NCBI RefSeq assembly: GCF_003336675.1
Contig: NZ_QPII01000001.1
Location: 62,001 to 126,000 of the forward strand
Length of the DNA stretch: 64,000 nt
Source: Billgrantia montanilacus
GTDB lineage: Bacteria; Pseudomonadota; Gammaproteobacteria; Pseudomonadales; Halomonadaceae
Reading direction: 5' to 3'
Below the pieces are notes generated by a model. It made no database searches. It saw nothing but the letters and a program-made list of their open reading frames with translations, and was not told the DNA's origin. The translations under genes and the position numbers were made by a program. Below are positions 16,966 through 25,878 of the stretch, piece after piece (within the stretch, counting starts at the first letter, position 1; each line of letters opens with the position of its first letter).

Positions 16966-17991
16966 ATGATCGATCTACGCAGTGACACCGTGACCCGACC
17001 CACCTCGGCCATGCGCGAAGCGATTGCCAGGGCACCGGTGGGAGACGATGTATGGGGTGATGACCCCAGCGTTGCCGCCTTCGAGGCGGTGGTGGCCGAG
17101 AGAGCCGGCATGGCGGCCGCACTGTTCTTCCCCTCGGGGACCCAGAGCAACCTGGCAGCACTCATGGTGCACTGCCAGCGGGGCGACGAATATATCGCCG
17201 GCCAGTTCTCGCATATCTATCGCGACGAGGGCGGCGGTGCGGCGGTGCTGGGCAGCATTCAGCCCCAGCCCATCGAGCATGACCCGGACGGCAGCCTGTC
17301 GCTGGAGAAGGTGCAGGCGGCCATCAAGGGAGCCGACATTCATCATGCCATCACCCGGCTGTTGGCGCTGGAGAACACCTTCCGGGGTAAGGTGCTGCCG
17401 GAAGCCTATACCCGTCGTGCTACGGCGCTGGCCCATGAGCATGGGCTGGCCACCCACCTGGACGGTGCACGACTGTTCAACGCCGTGGTGGCCTCCGGAC
17501 GCTCCCTCGCCGAGCTGTGCCAGGGTTTCGATTCGGTGTCGCTCTGCTTTTCAAAAGGGCTTGGCGCGCCGGTGGGCTCGCTGCTGCTGGGCGACGAGGC
17601 GTTCATTGCCCGGGCGCGGCGCTGGCGCAAGACGCTGGGCGGCGGCATGCGTCAGGCGGGGCTCTTGGCGGCGGGCTGTCACCATGCGCTGGAGCACCAT
17701 GTCGAACGCCTGGCCGAGGACCACGACAATGCCCGGCGCCTGGCCGAGGGCCTGGCAGACGTGCCGGGCGTAGAGGTAGGCGCCTGCGATACCAACATGG
17801 TCTTCGTCGCCTTTCCCGAGGCTCACTGCCGGGGGTTGCAGGCCCATCTCGAGGCGTGCGGTATCCTGATGGCGGTGGCGCCGGTTACCCGGCTGGTGAC
17901 CCATCTCGATGTGAGTGCCGACGATATCGGGCGGGTGGTCGCAGCGGTGAACGATTACTACCACACCAAAACGCTCCGGGGGCCCCAGTGA
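16966..17991 (+). CDS. ltaE: Low-specificity L-threonine aldolase
   Basis: 341-aa fold-type-I PLP enzyme cleaving L-threonine or allo-threonine, and other beta-hydroxy amino acids, to glycine plus an aldehyde. The start MIDLRSDTVTRPTSAM, the GDDVWGDDPSV loop, LENTFRGKVLPEAY, HLDGARLFNA and the PLP-Lys motif SLCFSKGLGAPVGS are all characteristic. GAGGA lies upstream of the start. The stop overlaps the GTG start of the amidase (GTGA), so the two are probably co-translated. It supplies glycine, tying this cluster to the glyoxylate/glycine pool. Confidence 0.92.
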   Translation: MIDLRSDTVTRPTSAMREAIARAPVGDDVWGDDPSVAAFEAVVAERAGMAAALFFPSGTQSNLAALMVHCQRGDEYIAGQFSHIYRDEGGGAAVLGSIQPQPIEHDPDGSLSLEKVQAAIKGADIHHAITRLLALENTFRGKVLPEAYTRRATALAHEHGLATHLDGARLFNAVVASGRSLAELCQGFDSVSLCFSKGLGAPVGSLLLGDEAFIARARRWRKTLGGGMRQAGLLAAGCHHALEHHVERLAEDHDNARRLAEGLADVPGVEVGACDTNMVFVAFPEAHCRGLQAHLEACGILMAVAPVTRLVTHLDVSADDIGRVVAAVNDYYHTKTLRGPQ

Positions 17992-19256
17992 CCGCCGTCG
18001 AAGCCCTGCAACGGATGGCGAACAAGACGTTGTCAGGCAGTGAGTATCTGGCGTCATGCTTCGACAGGATTCACCAACGGGAGGGGAAGGTCCAGGCTTG
18101 GGAATGCCTGGCCGCCCCACAGGCGGTCTCCCATGGCACAGGGCTGCTGCAGAACATCCCCGTCGGTATCAAGGATATCTACGACACCCGTGACTTCCCC
18201 ACGCGTTGGGGTACCGAATACATCCGCTGCGACCGCTCGGTTTCGGATGCCTCGCCAGTGGCGCTGCTGAAGAACGCGGGTGCTTTTGTGATGGGCAAGA
18301 CCGTCAGTACGGAGTTCGCCTATTTCTCACCGGGAAAGACGCGCAACCCCTATGATCTAGACAGGACCCCGGGCGGGTCTTCCAGTGGCTCCGCTGCGGC
18401 CGTGGCCGATGGCATGGTGCCGATTGCCCTGGGTACCCAAACAGCTGGCAGCATCACCCGGCCGGCCAGTTACTGCAATGTGATCGGTTTCAAGCCTACC
18501 TATGGCCTCATTTCACGAGCCGGCATCAAGTCTTTCAGTGAAACTCTGGATACCGTTGGCTACTTTGCGCGTTCCGTCAACGACATCGCCCTGGTGCACG
18601 CCGCGCTGACCTGCACTCAGTTTGCTCCACTGGCCCGGCTCGACCTTGCGGGCCTGAAAATCGGAGTGATACGGGTGCCGTCCGATGGCGACCTGGACCG
18701 GGACGTCGAGGGTGCCCTCGACAGGACCTGTCAGCGACTCAGCGCCGAAGGCGTCGCGATCACCTCATCGCTTGATCATGCCAGGGAGCTGGATCGGCTC
18801 GTCGAGTTGCAGAGCCTGGTAATGGCGTTTGAGTCATCACGCTGTCTCGCCGACGTTTATTTCCAGCATGCCGACGACATGAGCGACAAGCTTCGCGAGA
18901 TTCTCGAGCGCGGCTTCGCCATCACACTCGATGAGTATTATGGCGCACGGCAGGAAGCGGAGAGGCTACAGAGCCGTGTCGCTCCGCTTTTCAAGGAGGT
19001 CGACCTGCTGCTTTCACCCTCCGCGGTGAACGTGGCTCCGTTGGCATCGGGCATTTCGACGGGAGACCCTCTTTACTCACGCGCCTGGACACTGCTGGGA
19101 CTACCAACCATCTCGTTACCCATCGAGAGTGGTCACCATGGGATGCCTGTGGGTATGCAGTTGATTGCCCCCCGCTACCGCGATTCAGTGCTTCTGGGGT
19201 ACAGCCACGAGCTGCTGGCACGGCTAGGGCGCTACGCTCGCGCTTTGGATGAATAG
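17988..19256 (+). CDS. Amidase-signature family hydrolase
   Basis: 422-aa amidase-signature enzyme. The Ser-cisSer-Lys machinery is visible: Lys in GIKDIYDTRD, the Gly/Ser-rich TPGGSSSGSAAAVADG, and the nucleophile region GTQTAGSITRPASYCNVIGF. The GTG at 17988 is chosen because it overlaps the aldolase stop and gives the normal family N-terminus (VTAVEALQRMANKTLSGSEY); an ATG at 18015 is the alternative. Codon use looks less GC-biased than in the aldolase. Substrate unknown: a small amide or carbamoyl compound is possible. A hairpin shared with the convergent permease follows. Confidence 0.86.
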   Translation: MTAVEALQRMANKTLSGSEYLASCFDRIHQREGKVQAWECLAAPQAVSHGTGLLQNIPVGIKDIYDTRDFPTRWGTEYIRCDRSVSDASPVALLKNAGAFVMGKTVSTEFAYFSPGKTRNPYDLDRTPGGSSSGSAAAVADGMVPIALGTQTAGSITRPASYCNVIGFKPTYGLISRAGIKSFSETLDTVGYFARSVNDIALVHAALTCTQFAPLARLDLAGLKIGVIRVPSDGDLDRDVEGALDRTCQRLSAEGVAITSSLDHARELDRLVELQSLVMAFESSRCLADVYFQHADDMSDKLREILERGFAITLDEYYGARQEAERLQSRVAPLFKEVDLLLSPSAVNVAPLASGISTGDPLYSRAWTLLGLPTISLPIESGHHGMPVGMQLIAPRYRDSVLLGYSHELLARLGRYARALDE

Positions 19257-19306
19257 CACCGGACTTGCCCGGCGATCTGCTCCCGATTCTGATTCATCAA
19301 CGAACC

Positions 19307-19334
19307 AGCCCCCATGACCGAGGCCATGGGGGCT
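19307..19334. terminator. Bidirectional terminator between amidase and permease genes
   Basis: AGCCCCCATG...CATGGGGGCT gives a 10-bp stem around an 8-base loop between the two convergent genes, so it can serve both. Confidence 0.7.
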
Positions 19335-19357
19335 GTCTGTTGCGCTTCCGGAAAGGA

Positions 19358-21058
19358 TCAGCCGACGCGCATCAGCGGGTCGGTGACGCCGATCACGTAG
19401 AAGGCGATCATGGCGATGATACCGGTGAAGATCAGGTAGTAGAGCGTGGGCAGGATCGTCTTGCGAATGGTTTCCCCCTCGCGGCCGAGCAGCCCAACGG
19501 TAGCCGAAGCCGCCACCACGTTATGGATGGCAATCATGTTGCCCGCGGCGGCGCCCACCGCCTGCAGTGCCACCATCATCACGGTGGAAACCCCCAGTTG
19601 CTGCGCCACGTTGAACTGGAACTCGGCCAGCATCAGGTTGGACACGGTGTTGGAGCCGGCGATGAAGGCACCCAGGCCGCCCACGGCCGGGGCGAAGAAC
19701 GGATAGATATCGCCCACCCCGTCGGCCACGAACTGCGCCATGGCAACCGGCATGGAGACCAGGTCCGCCGCATTGACACCGGAGTTGATCAGGATCCGCA
19801 CCATGGGGATGGTGAAGATCAGCACGAAGCCGGCACCGAGAATGGTCTTCGAGGACTCGCCGAAGGCCGCCTTGAGCTCGCCCAGGCGCATCTTGTGGAG
19901 CAGGGCGGTGAGCACCACCACCATCAGCAGGATGCCACCGGGCAGGTAGAGCGGCTGGATGGCGCCGGAGACGCCGGCCTCACCGAGGATATTGCTCCAG
20001 CCGAAACTCAGAGACTGTAGCGCTTCGCGGAACGGGTCGATGGTACGGGAGGCGACCAGTATCACGGCCAGCAGCACGTAGGGGAGCCAGCCCATGAAGG
20101 TGGTGATCGGGGTCTTGCCCACGATGTCCTCGGTCTTGATCACCAGCTTGCCGATCCAGGCGTCCGGCCAGCTATTGGCATCCGGGAAGTCCCAGACGTC
20201 CTTGGGGATCAAGAAACCCTTGCGCGCCGCGGGCACGACGATGGCCAGGCCCACGCCGGCGCCGATCATGGACGGGAATTCCGGGCCGAGCAGTACGCCC
20301 GCCAGCATGTAGGGCACCACGAAGGCCACGCCGGCGAAGAGCGCGAAGGGGGCGATGGAGAGGCCTTCCTTCCAGGATTTATTCGCGCCGAAGAACTTGA
20401 CCATGATCACCACCATGATCAGCGGCATCAGGACGCCGACGATGCCGTGGATCACGGCCACCTCGGCGGCGATCAAGCGGAAGTATTCCAGCCAGGTATA
20501 GCCGCCGGCTTCCAGTGTCTCGGTGATGCCATCGCGGTTGATGCCCCCGGTGACGCCCACCACGATGGGCGTGCCCACGGCGCCGAAGGAGACCGGTGTG
20601 GACTGGATCATCATGCCCACCACCACGGCGGCCAGTGCCGGGAAGCCGAGTGCCACCATCAGTGGGGCGGCCACGGCGGCGGGAGTGCCGAAGCCCGAGG
20701 CGCCCTCGATGAAGCAGCCGAACAGCCAGGCGACGATGATCGCCTGGACGCGGCGGTCGGGGCTGATGCCGGAGAACCCCTTGCGGATCGCGGTGATGCC
20801 GCCGGAGTGCTTAAGGGTGTTGAGCAGGAGGATGGCACCGAAGATGATCCACAGGATCGATACGGTGAGGATCAGGCCCTGGAGGGTCGAGGCCAGTACC
20901 CGGTTGAAGCTCATGTCCCAGGCGAGCAGGGCGATGAGGGCGGTTACCACATAGACCGCCGGCATGGCGGTCTTTGCCGGCATACGCAGGCCGATCAGCA
21001 GCACGCCTGCCAGGATCAGTGGCGTAAAGGCGAGTAGGGCAAGTGTCGTGTCCGTCAT
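19358..21058 (-). CDS. L-lactate/glycolate permease (LctP family)
   Basis: 566-aa polytopic proton symporter of the lactate permease family (LldP and GlcA). About 14 membrane segments; signature regions are [58 protein letters not shown] and [18 protein letters not shown]. LldP and GlcA both carry lactate and glycolate, so with glcDEF in the window a glycolate uptake role is plausible. A perfect FadR-type palindrome (AATTGGTATTACCAATT, 21181-21197) lies upstream, matching the glcC/glcD site, which supports control by the same regulator. Confidence 0.93.
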   Translation of the reverse strand: MTDTTLALLAFTPLILAGVLLIGLRMPAKTAMPAVYVVTALIALLAWDMSFNRVLASTLQGLILTVSILWIIFGAILLLNTLKHSGGITAIRKGFSGISPDRRVQAIIVAWLFGCFIEGASGFGTPAAVAAPLMVALGFPALAAVVVGMMIQSTPVSFGAVGTPIVVGVTGGINRDGITETLEAGGYTWLEYFRLIAAEVAVIHGIVGVLMPLIMVVIMVKFFGANKSWKEGLSIAPFALFAGVAFVVPYMLAGVLLGPEFPSMIGAGVGLAIVVPAARKGFLIPKDVWDFPDANSWPDAWIGKLVIKTEDIVGKTPITTFMGWLPYVLLAVILVASRTIDPFREALQSLSFGWSNILGEAGVSGAIQPLYLPGGILLMVVVLTALLHKMRLGELKAAFGESSKTILGAGFVLIFTIPMVRILINSGVNAADLVSMPVAMAQFVADGVGDIYPFFAPAVGGLGAFIAGSNTVSNLMLAEFQFNVAQQLGVSTVMMVALQAVGAAAGNMIAIHNVVAASATVGLLGREGETIRKTILPTLYYLIFTGIIAMIAFYVIGVTDPLMRVG

Positions 21059-21429
21059 GAGCTGACGTTACCTCGCTGTCTCGTGTTCAGGAATCGGGTG
21101 ACGGCTCAGGTAGGGGACCAGAGCTATCGCGATGGGAGTGGACGATAAGGCCAGATGGCATGCATTTCCAATCATGGTTAATTGGTATTACCAATTTATT
21201 TCTAATTAAATGCCGCCGTATTTTTTCTATTAAATAAAGATAAACAATGGCTTGCCTGTGGTTTTTGGATCGATGGCGGCATTGATCGTCATCGGGGATT
21301 TAGACTAATGGATATCAAAATAGCCGCTGCGGGGTGACAGGCAATGGATTGGTATCGTCGGGGAAAGGCTGGCACTATCGCTATATGACCCCTGCGTTAT
21401 ATGACCCCCAGCGAAAGTGAGGAGACGGC
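21059..21429. promoter_or_regulatory. Permease upstream region with FadR-type operator
   Basis: 371-bp AT-rich gap between the divergent permease and glutathione-transferase genes. AATTGGTATTACCAATT (21181-21197) is a perfect palindrome of the PdhR/LldR/GlcC type (TTGGT-N3-ACCAA). No ORF with support, and no repeat copy, was found here. Confidence 0.75.
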
Positions 21430-22137
21430 ATGGCTATGGTTCTCTACGAACTCTGCGGTATCGATGAGGAATTGCGTTTCTCCCCCTACTGCTGGCGGGT
21501 TCGCTACGCCCTGGCACACAAGGGTCTTACGGCGGAAACACGACCCTGGTATTTCACCGACAAGGAGGCGCTGGCCTTCTCCGGTTCCGACAAGGTGCCA
21601 GTGCTGGTCGATGGTGATCAGGCCATTGCCGACAGCTACGAGATCCTGCGCTACCTGGACCGAAGCTACCCTGAGGCGCCGTTGCTGGGCGATGGCATGG
21701 CAGAGTCGCGTGCCCGGTTCTTCAAGCACTATGCCGAGCGTTCTCTGGCGCCGGCGATGCTGCGGACCATCATCATGGACCTGCTCAATGCCATTCACCC
21801 CAAGGATCGTGATTATTTTCGCGAGACGCGGGAGAAGCGCTTCGGGCGTGCTCTCGAGGAGTTTCACTCCCCCGCCAAGGGGCTGGCGCAACTGGATGCC
21901 GCCCTCGAGCCGCTGCGTGGCCAACTGAAGGAATCGGACTTCATCGACGGGGCAGCCCCTGCCGCTGCCGACTATCTGGTCTTCGGCAGTTTCATGTGGG
22001 CGCGAGTGGTCTCTAGTGCCGACCTGGTTTCCAACGCGGATCCGGTATACGGCTGGCTAGAGCGCATGCTTGACTTGCACGATGGTCTTGGCCGCAGCGC
22101 CATGCGCGTGACCGATGTTGAGGGTGCCTACCGCTGA
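21430..22137 (+). CDS. Glutathione S-transferase family protein
   Basis: 235-aa protein with an N-terminal thioredoxin-like domain (LYELCGIDEELRFSPYCWRV, then the cis-Pro and glutathione-site elements KVPVLVDG and IADSYEILRYLDR) and an all-helical C-terminal domain with AAADYLVFGSFMW. GAGGAG lies 5 bases before the ATG. Substrate not predictable; the fold resembles the bacterial GSTs linked to aromatic or lignin metabolism but no neighbour supports that. Confidence 0.88.
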   Translation: MAMVLYELCGIDEELRFSPYCWRVRYALAHKGLTAETRPWYFTDKEALAFSGSDKVPVLVDGDQAIADSYEILRYLDRSYPEAPLLGDGMAESRARFFKHYAERSLAPAMLRTIIMDLLNAIHPKDRDYFRETREKRFGRALEEFHSPAKGLAQLDAALEPLRGQLKESDFIDGAAPAAADYLVFGSFMWARVVSSADLVSNADPVYGWLERMLDLHDGLGRSAMRVTDVEGAYR

Positions 22138-22140
22138 GCA

Positions 22141-22182
22141 TGTTGCAGTGCACAAGAATGCTTGCTATGCTGCATTGCAACA
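22141..22182 (+). promoter_or_regulatory. Phasin promoter with overlapping inverted repeat
   Basis: A sigma-70-like promoter (TTGCAG, 22143-22148; 17-bp spacer; TATGCT, 22166-22171) is bracketed by TGTTGCAGTGCA (22141-22152) and TGCATTGCAACA (22171-22182), inverted repeats matching at 11 of 12 positions. TGC/GCA-rich repeats are the known form of PhaR operators before phasin genes. Confidence 0.62.
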
Positions 22183-22238
22183 AGGCGGTTTCGGATTGGA
22201 ACCAGCCTTGGCTACCCGAACCGTATTGGAGGTGTTAC

Positions 22239-22634
22239 ATGAGCAAGACTACCGAGCAAGCAACCGAGAAAGCCACTCAGCAGTTCGAGAGCCTGTTTGT
22301 CGCTCCGGCGCGCGCCTATGGCTCGCTGACGCTGGAATTTTACGAAAAGCTGATGACGGCCCAGCTGGACGCCTTCCGCACCTACTCCGACCTGAGCCTG
22401 GCACAGGCTCGCGCCTGGATCGACGTCAAGGATGCCGAAGGCCTCAAGCAGGTCGTGAGCGATCAGCAGAAGGCCGTCCAGGATCTGGGCGAGCGCCTGC
22501 AGGGCGACACCCAGAAGGTGGTCACCCTGAGCCAGGAGTTCCTGCAGAAGGGCCAGAAGCTGGCAGAAGAGAACGTCAAGACTGGCCAGAAGGTGGCAGA
22601 AGATGCCACCAAGAAGGCCCAGGCCAGCAAGTAA
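22239..22634 (+). CDS. phaP: Phasin (polyhydroxyalkanoate granule protein)
   Basis: 131-aa helical amphipathic protein of the Phasin_2 family that coats PHA storage granules. The sequence starts MSKTTEQATEKATQQFESLF, with the YGSLTLEFYEKLMTAQLDAF region and a long C-terminal helix of Gln/Lys/Ala/Glu repeats (QKGQKLAEENVKTGQKVAED). The start at 22239 has GGAGG 7 bases upstream; the frame is open further upstream but that runs through the promoter. It is followed by a strong terminator. Confidence 0.9.
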   Translation: MSKTTEQATEKATQQFESLFVAPARAYGSLTLEFYEKLMTAQLDAFRTYSDLSLAQARAWIDVKDAEGLKQVVSDQQKAVQDLGERLQGDTQKVVTLSQEFLQKGQKLAEENVKTGQKVAEDATKKAQASK

Positions 22635-22704
22635 GCCCAACGCTTAACAGCATCAGGCAAGCTTTGCAGCAACGAGTTGGACCAGGCCTTCCGGCCTTGG
22701 TAGA

Positions 22705-22734
22705 GACCGCCATCCTTCGGGATGGCGGTCTTTT
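22705..22734 (+). terminator. Rho-independent terminator after phaP
   Basis: GACCGCCATC-CTTCGG-GATGGCGGTC followed by TTTT: 10-bp perfect stem and T-tract, 70 bp after the phasin stop. Confidence 0.9.
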
Positions 22735-22763
22735 GCGTAGAGGGTGTGGCTTGGCCACCCGCT

Positions 22764-23384
22764 TCAGCCGGACGAGCGGCTCAGTAATTCGACAACCTCC
22801 TCCTCTTCCACCTGGCCGAAGTCGGCGTAGAACTGGCCGACTCCCATGAAGCCCTGCGGTGCCTCCAGGCACGCCACTTCATCCGCTGCGGCTTCCAGGC
22901 GGGCCACGGCGCTGGGTGAGCCGACCCCCATGGCGGCGATCAACCGCTTGGGTCGGCCGCTCAGCGTCTTCAGGGCAGCCTCCATGGTGGCGCCGGTGGC
23001 GCTGCCATCGTCTACCACCACCACCACCCGCCCCTCGGGCGGTATCGGTGGGCGAACCGGGCCGTAGCGTGCTCGGCGCTCCTTCAACAGCTGGCGCTGG
23101 TGATCGACTTCGCGCTCCACGGCGTCGGAAGGGAAATGCGAAGCGGCATCATCGAGCGTCAGGCTGCCGTCCTCGCTCACCGCGCCGATGGCGAATTCGG
23201 GGCTGCCCGGTGCGCGTATCTTGCGCACCAGCACCACGTCCAGTTCGCCCTCCAGGGCATCGGCCAGATGGCGCCCCATGGGCACGCCGCCACGGGGGAT
23301 AGCCAGGATCAGCGGGTTGTGCCCTTTCAGGTGCTCCAGTCGCTGAGCAAGCTGCTTGGCGGCATCGAGACGGTCGCGGAACAT
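22764..23384 (-). CDS. Phosphoribosyltransferase-fold protein
   Basis: 206-aa type-I phosphoribosyltransferase domain. The PRPP loop is clear (VVVVDDGSATGATMEAAL), as is the N-terminal LILAIPRGGVPMGRHLADAL and VVLVRKIRAPGSPEFAIGAV. The architecture is that of stand-alone DUF-like phosphoribosyltransferases (predicted nucleobase or unknown acceptors) rather than an assigned purine-salvage enzyme. The start at 23384 has GGAGA upstream; an in-frame ATG 30 bases earlier is less likely. Its position next to the purine permease is suggestive only. Confidence 0.82.
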   Translation of the reverse strand: MFRDRLDAAKQLAQRLEHLKGHNPLILAIPRGGVPMGRHLADALEGELDVVLVRKIRAPGSPEFAIGAVSEDGSLTLDDAASHFPSDAVEREVDHQRQLLKERRARYGPVRPPIPPEGRVVVVVDDGSATGATMEAALKTLSGRPKRLIAAMGVGSPSAVARLEAAADEVACLEAPQGFMGVGQFYADFGQVEEEEVVELLSRSSG

Positions 23385-23441
23385 GGAAAATCTCCGGAAA
23401 GCGGTCTTACCCACAGTGTAGCGAGCAATTCACTCAGCTTG

Positions 23442-23472
23442 AAAAAACGCCGCTGGAGGGCATCCGGCGGCG
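23442..23472 (-). terminator. Terminator after the purine permease
   Basis: On the reverse strand CGCCGCCGGATG...GGCGGCG folds and ends in TTTTTT, 31 bp beyond the permease stop. Confidence 0.7.
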
Positions 23473-23502
23473 CGGTGGGCATAGGAGTGAGGTGTCAGCC
23501 CC

Positions 23503-24891
23503 TCAGAGGTTGGACTTGGCTTCTTCGCTCTTGGCCGCGATGGCTTCCTCGGGTGCGGGCTCTACCCGGCTGGGCTTGCCCGGCAGAATGGCGTCGAGCA
23601 GCAGGGCGGCGAGTGCCGCCGGCACCAGGCCCGACTTGAGCAGCAGGCCAGCCTGGCCGGGCATGGTCTCGGCAATGGCGTCCACTGCTGGCAGACCGAT
23701 ACCCAGGCTCATGGCGACGGCAATGATAAGCATGGCGCGCTGATTGAGTTCGCACTCCTGGATGATCTTGAGCCCCGCCGAGGCGATCATGCCGAACATC
23801 ACCACACCGGCGCCACCCAGCACTGCATGGGGCATGGCGGCAACCAGGCCGCCCAGTTTCGGGAACAGGCCCATGCAGATCAGCAGGATGCCACCGATGG
23901 TTACCACGTGTCGGCTGACCACGCCGGTCAGGGTGATCAGGCCCACGTTCTGGGCATAGGCGGTATTGGGCAGGGTATTGAAGATGGCGGCGAACGACGT
24001 AGCCACGCCGTCGGCCATGACGCCGCCGGAGAGTTCGCTGTCCTTGGCCTGGCGGCCGGCACCACCGATGGTGATGGCGGAAATGTTGCCGATGGTCTCC
24101 AGGCCCACCACGAACATGATCAACGTCATGCCGATGATGGCGGTGAGGTGGAATTCCAGGCCGTACTGCAGGGGCTTGGGAATGGCGAACCAGGCGGCGT
24201 TGCCGACGCTGGAAAAGTCCACCATGCCCAGGGCGATGGAAACCAGGTAACCGCTGACCAGACCCACCAGAATGGAGGCAGCCTTGAGGAAACCGCGGCC
24301 GAACTGGTGAACGACAATGGTCACCACCAGTACGAATAGCGCCAGGCCCAGGTTGGTGGGCGAGGCGAAGTCATCGGCCCCGACGCCGCCGGCCGCATAG
24401 TTGAGCCCCACCGGCATCAGGGTGATACCAATCAACAGCACCACGATGCCGGTGACCACCGGCGAGAACCAGTGGCGGATCTTCTTCAGAAAGGCTCCCA
24501 GGCCCACCTGCAGGAGACCGGCCACCAGGGAGGCACCCAGCACGGCGGCGAGTCCGAAGGTGCTGGCCAGGGGCAGGGCAACCGGCAGGAAGCCGAAACT
24601 GGTGCCCTGGACGATGGGCAGGCGGGCGCCGATGGGGCCCATGCCGATGGTTTGAATGAGCGTGGCGATGCCGGCCACGAACAGGGCGACCTGAATCAGG
24701 AAGATCTGCTCGCCGGTGGTGGCGCCGATGACCCCGGCAATGATGATCGGCGGCGTCACGTTACCGGCAAACATCGCCATGATGTGCTGGATGCCTAGCG
24801 GAATCGCCTTGCCCAGCGGCGGCATGGCATCGGGGTTCTGATTGATGGTGCGCGAGGGTGTCTGTGAGGCAGTCCGTTCTGTGTCAGTCAT
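23503..24891 (-). CDS. Xanthine/uric acid/uracil permease (NCS2 family)
   Basis: 462-aa nucleobase-cation symporter of the NCS2 (NAT) family with about 14 membrane segments. Landmarks: GIQHIMAMFAGNVTPPIIIA, LPIVQGTSFGFLPVALPLAS, VGLETIGNISAITIGGAGR and NTLPNTAYAQNVGLITLTGV with FAAIFN before it. The N-x-G-x-x-x-x-T motif region fits purine (xanthine/urate) rather than uracil carriers, and uraD is next to it. It probably brings xanthine or urate into the degradation pathway. The upstream region carries a RutR-like palindrome (25053-25068). Confidence 0.9.
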   Translation of the reverse strand: MTDTERTASQTPSRTINQNPDAMPPLGKAIPLGIQHIMAMFAGNVTPPIIIAGVIGATTGEQIFLIQVALFVAGIATLIQTIGMGPIGARLPIVQGTSFGFLPVALPLASTFGLAAVLGASLVAGLLQVGLGAFLKKIRHWFSPVVTGIVVLLIGITLMPVGLNYAAGGVGADDFASPTNLGLALFVLVVTIVVHQFGRGFLKAASILVGLVSGYLVSIALGMVDFSSVGNAAWFAIPKPLQYGLEFHLTAIIGMTLIMFVVGLETIGNISAITIGGAGRQAKDSELSGGVMADGVATSFAAIFNTLPNTAYAQNVGLITLTGVVSRHVVTIGGILLICMGLFPKLGGLVAAMPHAVLGGAGVVMFGMIASAGLKIIQECELNQRAMLIIAVAMSLGIGLPAVDAIAETMPGQAGLLLKSGLVPAALAALLLDAILPGKPSRVEPAPEEAIAAKSEEAKSNL

Positions 24892-25295
24892 ATCAGGCTC
24901 TCGAGCTTATTGTTGTATCCAGTGGTGTTGTTTCGGACACCATGTGATGCATTGAATGTACACAATCATCTCTGTTTTGAAAGACAGTGGGATAATATTT
25001 TTGTCTACCTCTTGTTATATGCTTTTAAGAACAATGGCTTGGCGAGCTCTTTTTGACCGTTTGGTCAATTTGTGGAGGTCGTCTTCCACCGGAACTCATC
25101 AGGCTGCGCAGCAGACACCGCCGGGCAGGCTGCGTAGCCGATCGGCGAAGGAAGCGAACCGCTGAACGTCAATCGACGAGAGAAAGGGCCCGGTACGGCG
25201 TAATGCGAACGGAATGAGACGAAGGATGGCGAACGGCAGGTAGGGAAGACGCGAGGCTTGCATGAAGCGCCGGCAGCTTGCCGGCGCCTTGACAC
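24892..25295. promoter_or_regulatory. Purine permease upstream region
   Basis: 404-bp gap, AT-rich near the permease. Two candidate operators are seen: TGTACACAAT (24957-24966), a weaker relative of the TTGTATACAA boxes, and TTGACC-GTTT-GGTCAA (25053-25068), one base from the RutR-type consensus TTGACCAnnTGGTCAA. A hairpin at 25267-25287 belongs to uraD. No gene is supported in it. Confidence 0.6.
25267..25287 (-). terminator. Hairpin after uraD
   Basis: GCGCCGGCA-GCT-TGCCGGCGC, a 9-bp stem, 9 bp beyond the uraD stop; no long T-tract. Confidence 0.6.
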
Positions 25296-25823
25296 TCAGC
25301 CGTCGGTACGAGCTTCCAGACGGAAGCGGGCGATACGGTTGATCTGTTCGATGGCGGTACGGCGCTCCTGTTCTGGGGTGTTTTCCAGTCGCGCCACGAA
25401 GGCGTCAAGAATGGCGTGGCGATCGCTGCCCTTGACGGCCATCACGAAGGGAAAGTCGAAGCGGGCCTTGTAGGCGTCGTTCAGGCGCTGGAAGCGCGCC
25501 ATCTCTTCCGGGGTGCACTGGTCGAGCCCGGCACCTGCCTGCTCACGGGTGGAGTCATCGGTCAGTTCACCGGCGATGGCGGCCTTGCCGGCCAGGTCGG
25601 GGTGGGCGCGGATCACCTCCAGCTGTTTTTCCACCGAGGCTTCTCGCAGCGTTCGTCCCATGGCCTCGGCGAGACCGGCCGGAGTGTCCTGTTCGTCGCC
25701 AAGACCCCGTTGCCAGGTCAGGTCGGCGACCCAAGGGGAGTGCTCATAGATATCGCCGTACTGCGACACGAATGCCTGACGGTCGAGGGTACTGGGGCGC
25801 GGTTCGAGGGTCTTGTCACTCAT
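25296..25823 (-). CDS. uraD: OHCU decarboxylase UraD
   Basis: 175-aa 2-oxo-4-hydroxy-4-carboxy-5-ureidoimidazoline decarboxylase, the third step from urate, producing (S)-allantoin. The catalytic His lies in the motif RAHPDLAGKAAI, and TREQAGAGLDQCTPEEMARF and FPFVMAVKGSDRHAILDAF are family-typical. The start at 25823 has GGAGG 5 bases upstream. It is divergent from hiuH, with a TGTATACA box between them (25879-25886). Confidence 0.95.
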   Translation of the reverse strand: MSDKTLEPRPSTLDRQAFVSQYGDIYEHSPWVADLTWQRGLGDEQDTPAGLAEAMGRTLREASVEKQLEVIRAHPDLAGKAAIAGELTDDSTREQAGAGLDQCTPEEMARFQRLNDAYKARFDFPFVMAVKGSDRHAILDAFVARLENTPEQERRTAIEQINRIARFRLEARTDG

Positions 25824-25878
25824 CGGGGCCTCCACAATGGTGGTCGGGGAACGGGCTACATCCAGCCTTCTGGACAAG

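Noticed and set aside
17517-17987. N-terminal extension of the amidase reading frame
   Set aside because: This part lies in another frame of threonine aldolase and reads as a low-complexity shadow; the GTG at 17988 gives the normal family start.
12623-17991. The cluster as a beta-hydroxyaspartate cycle
   Set aside because: The aminotransferase could be BhcA-like, but no D-threonine-aldolase-fold BhcC, BhcB dehydratase or BhcD reductase is present; the aldolase here is the unrelated fold-type-I LtaE type.
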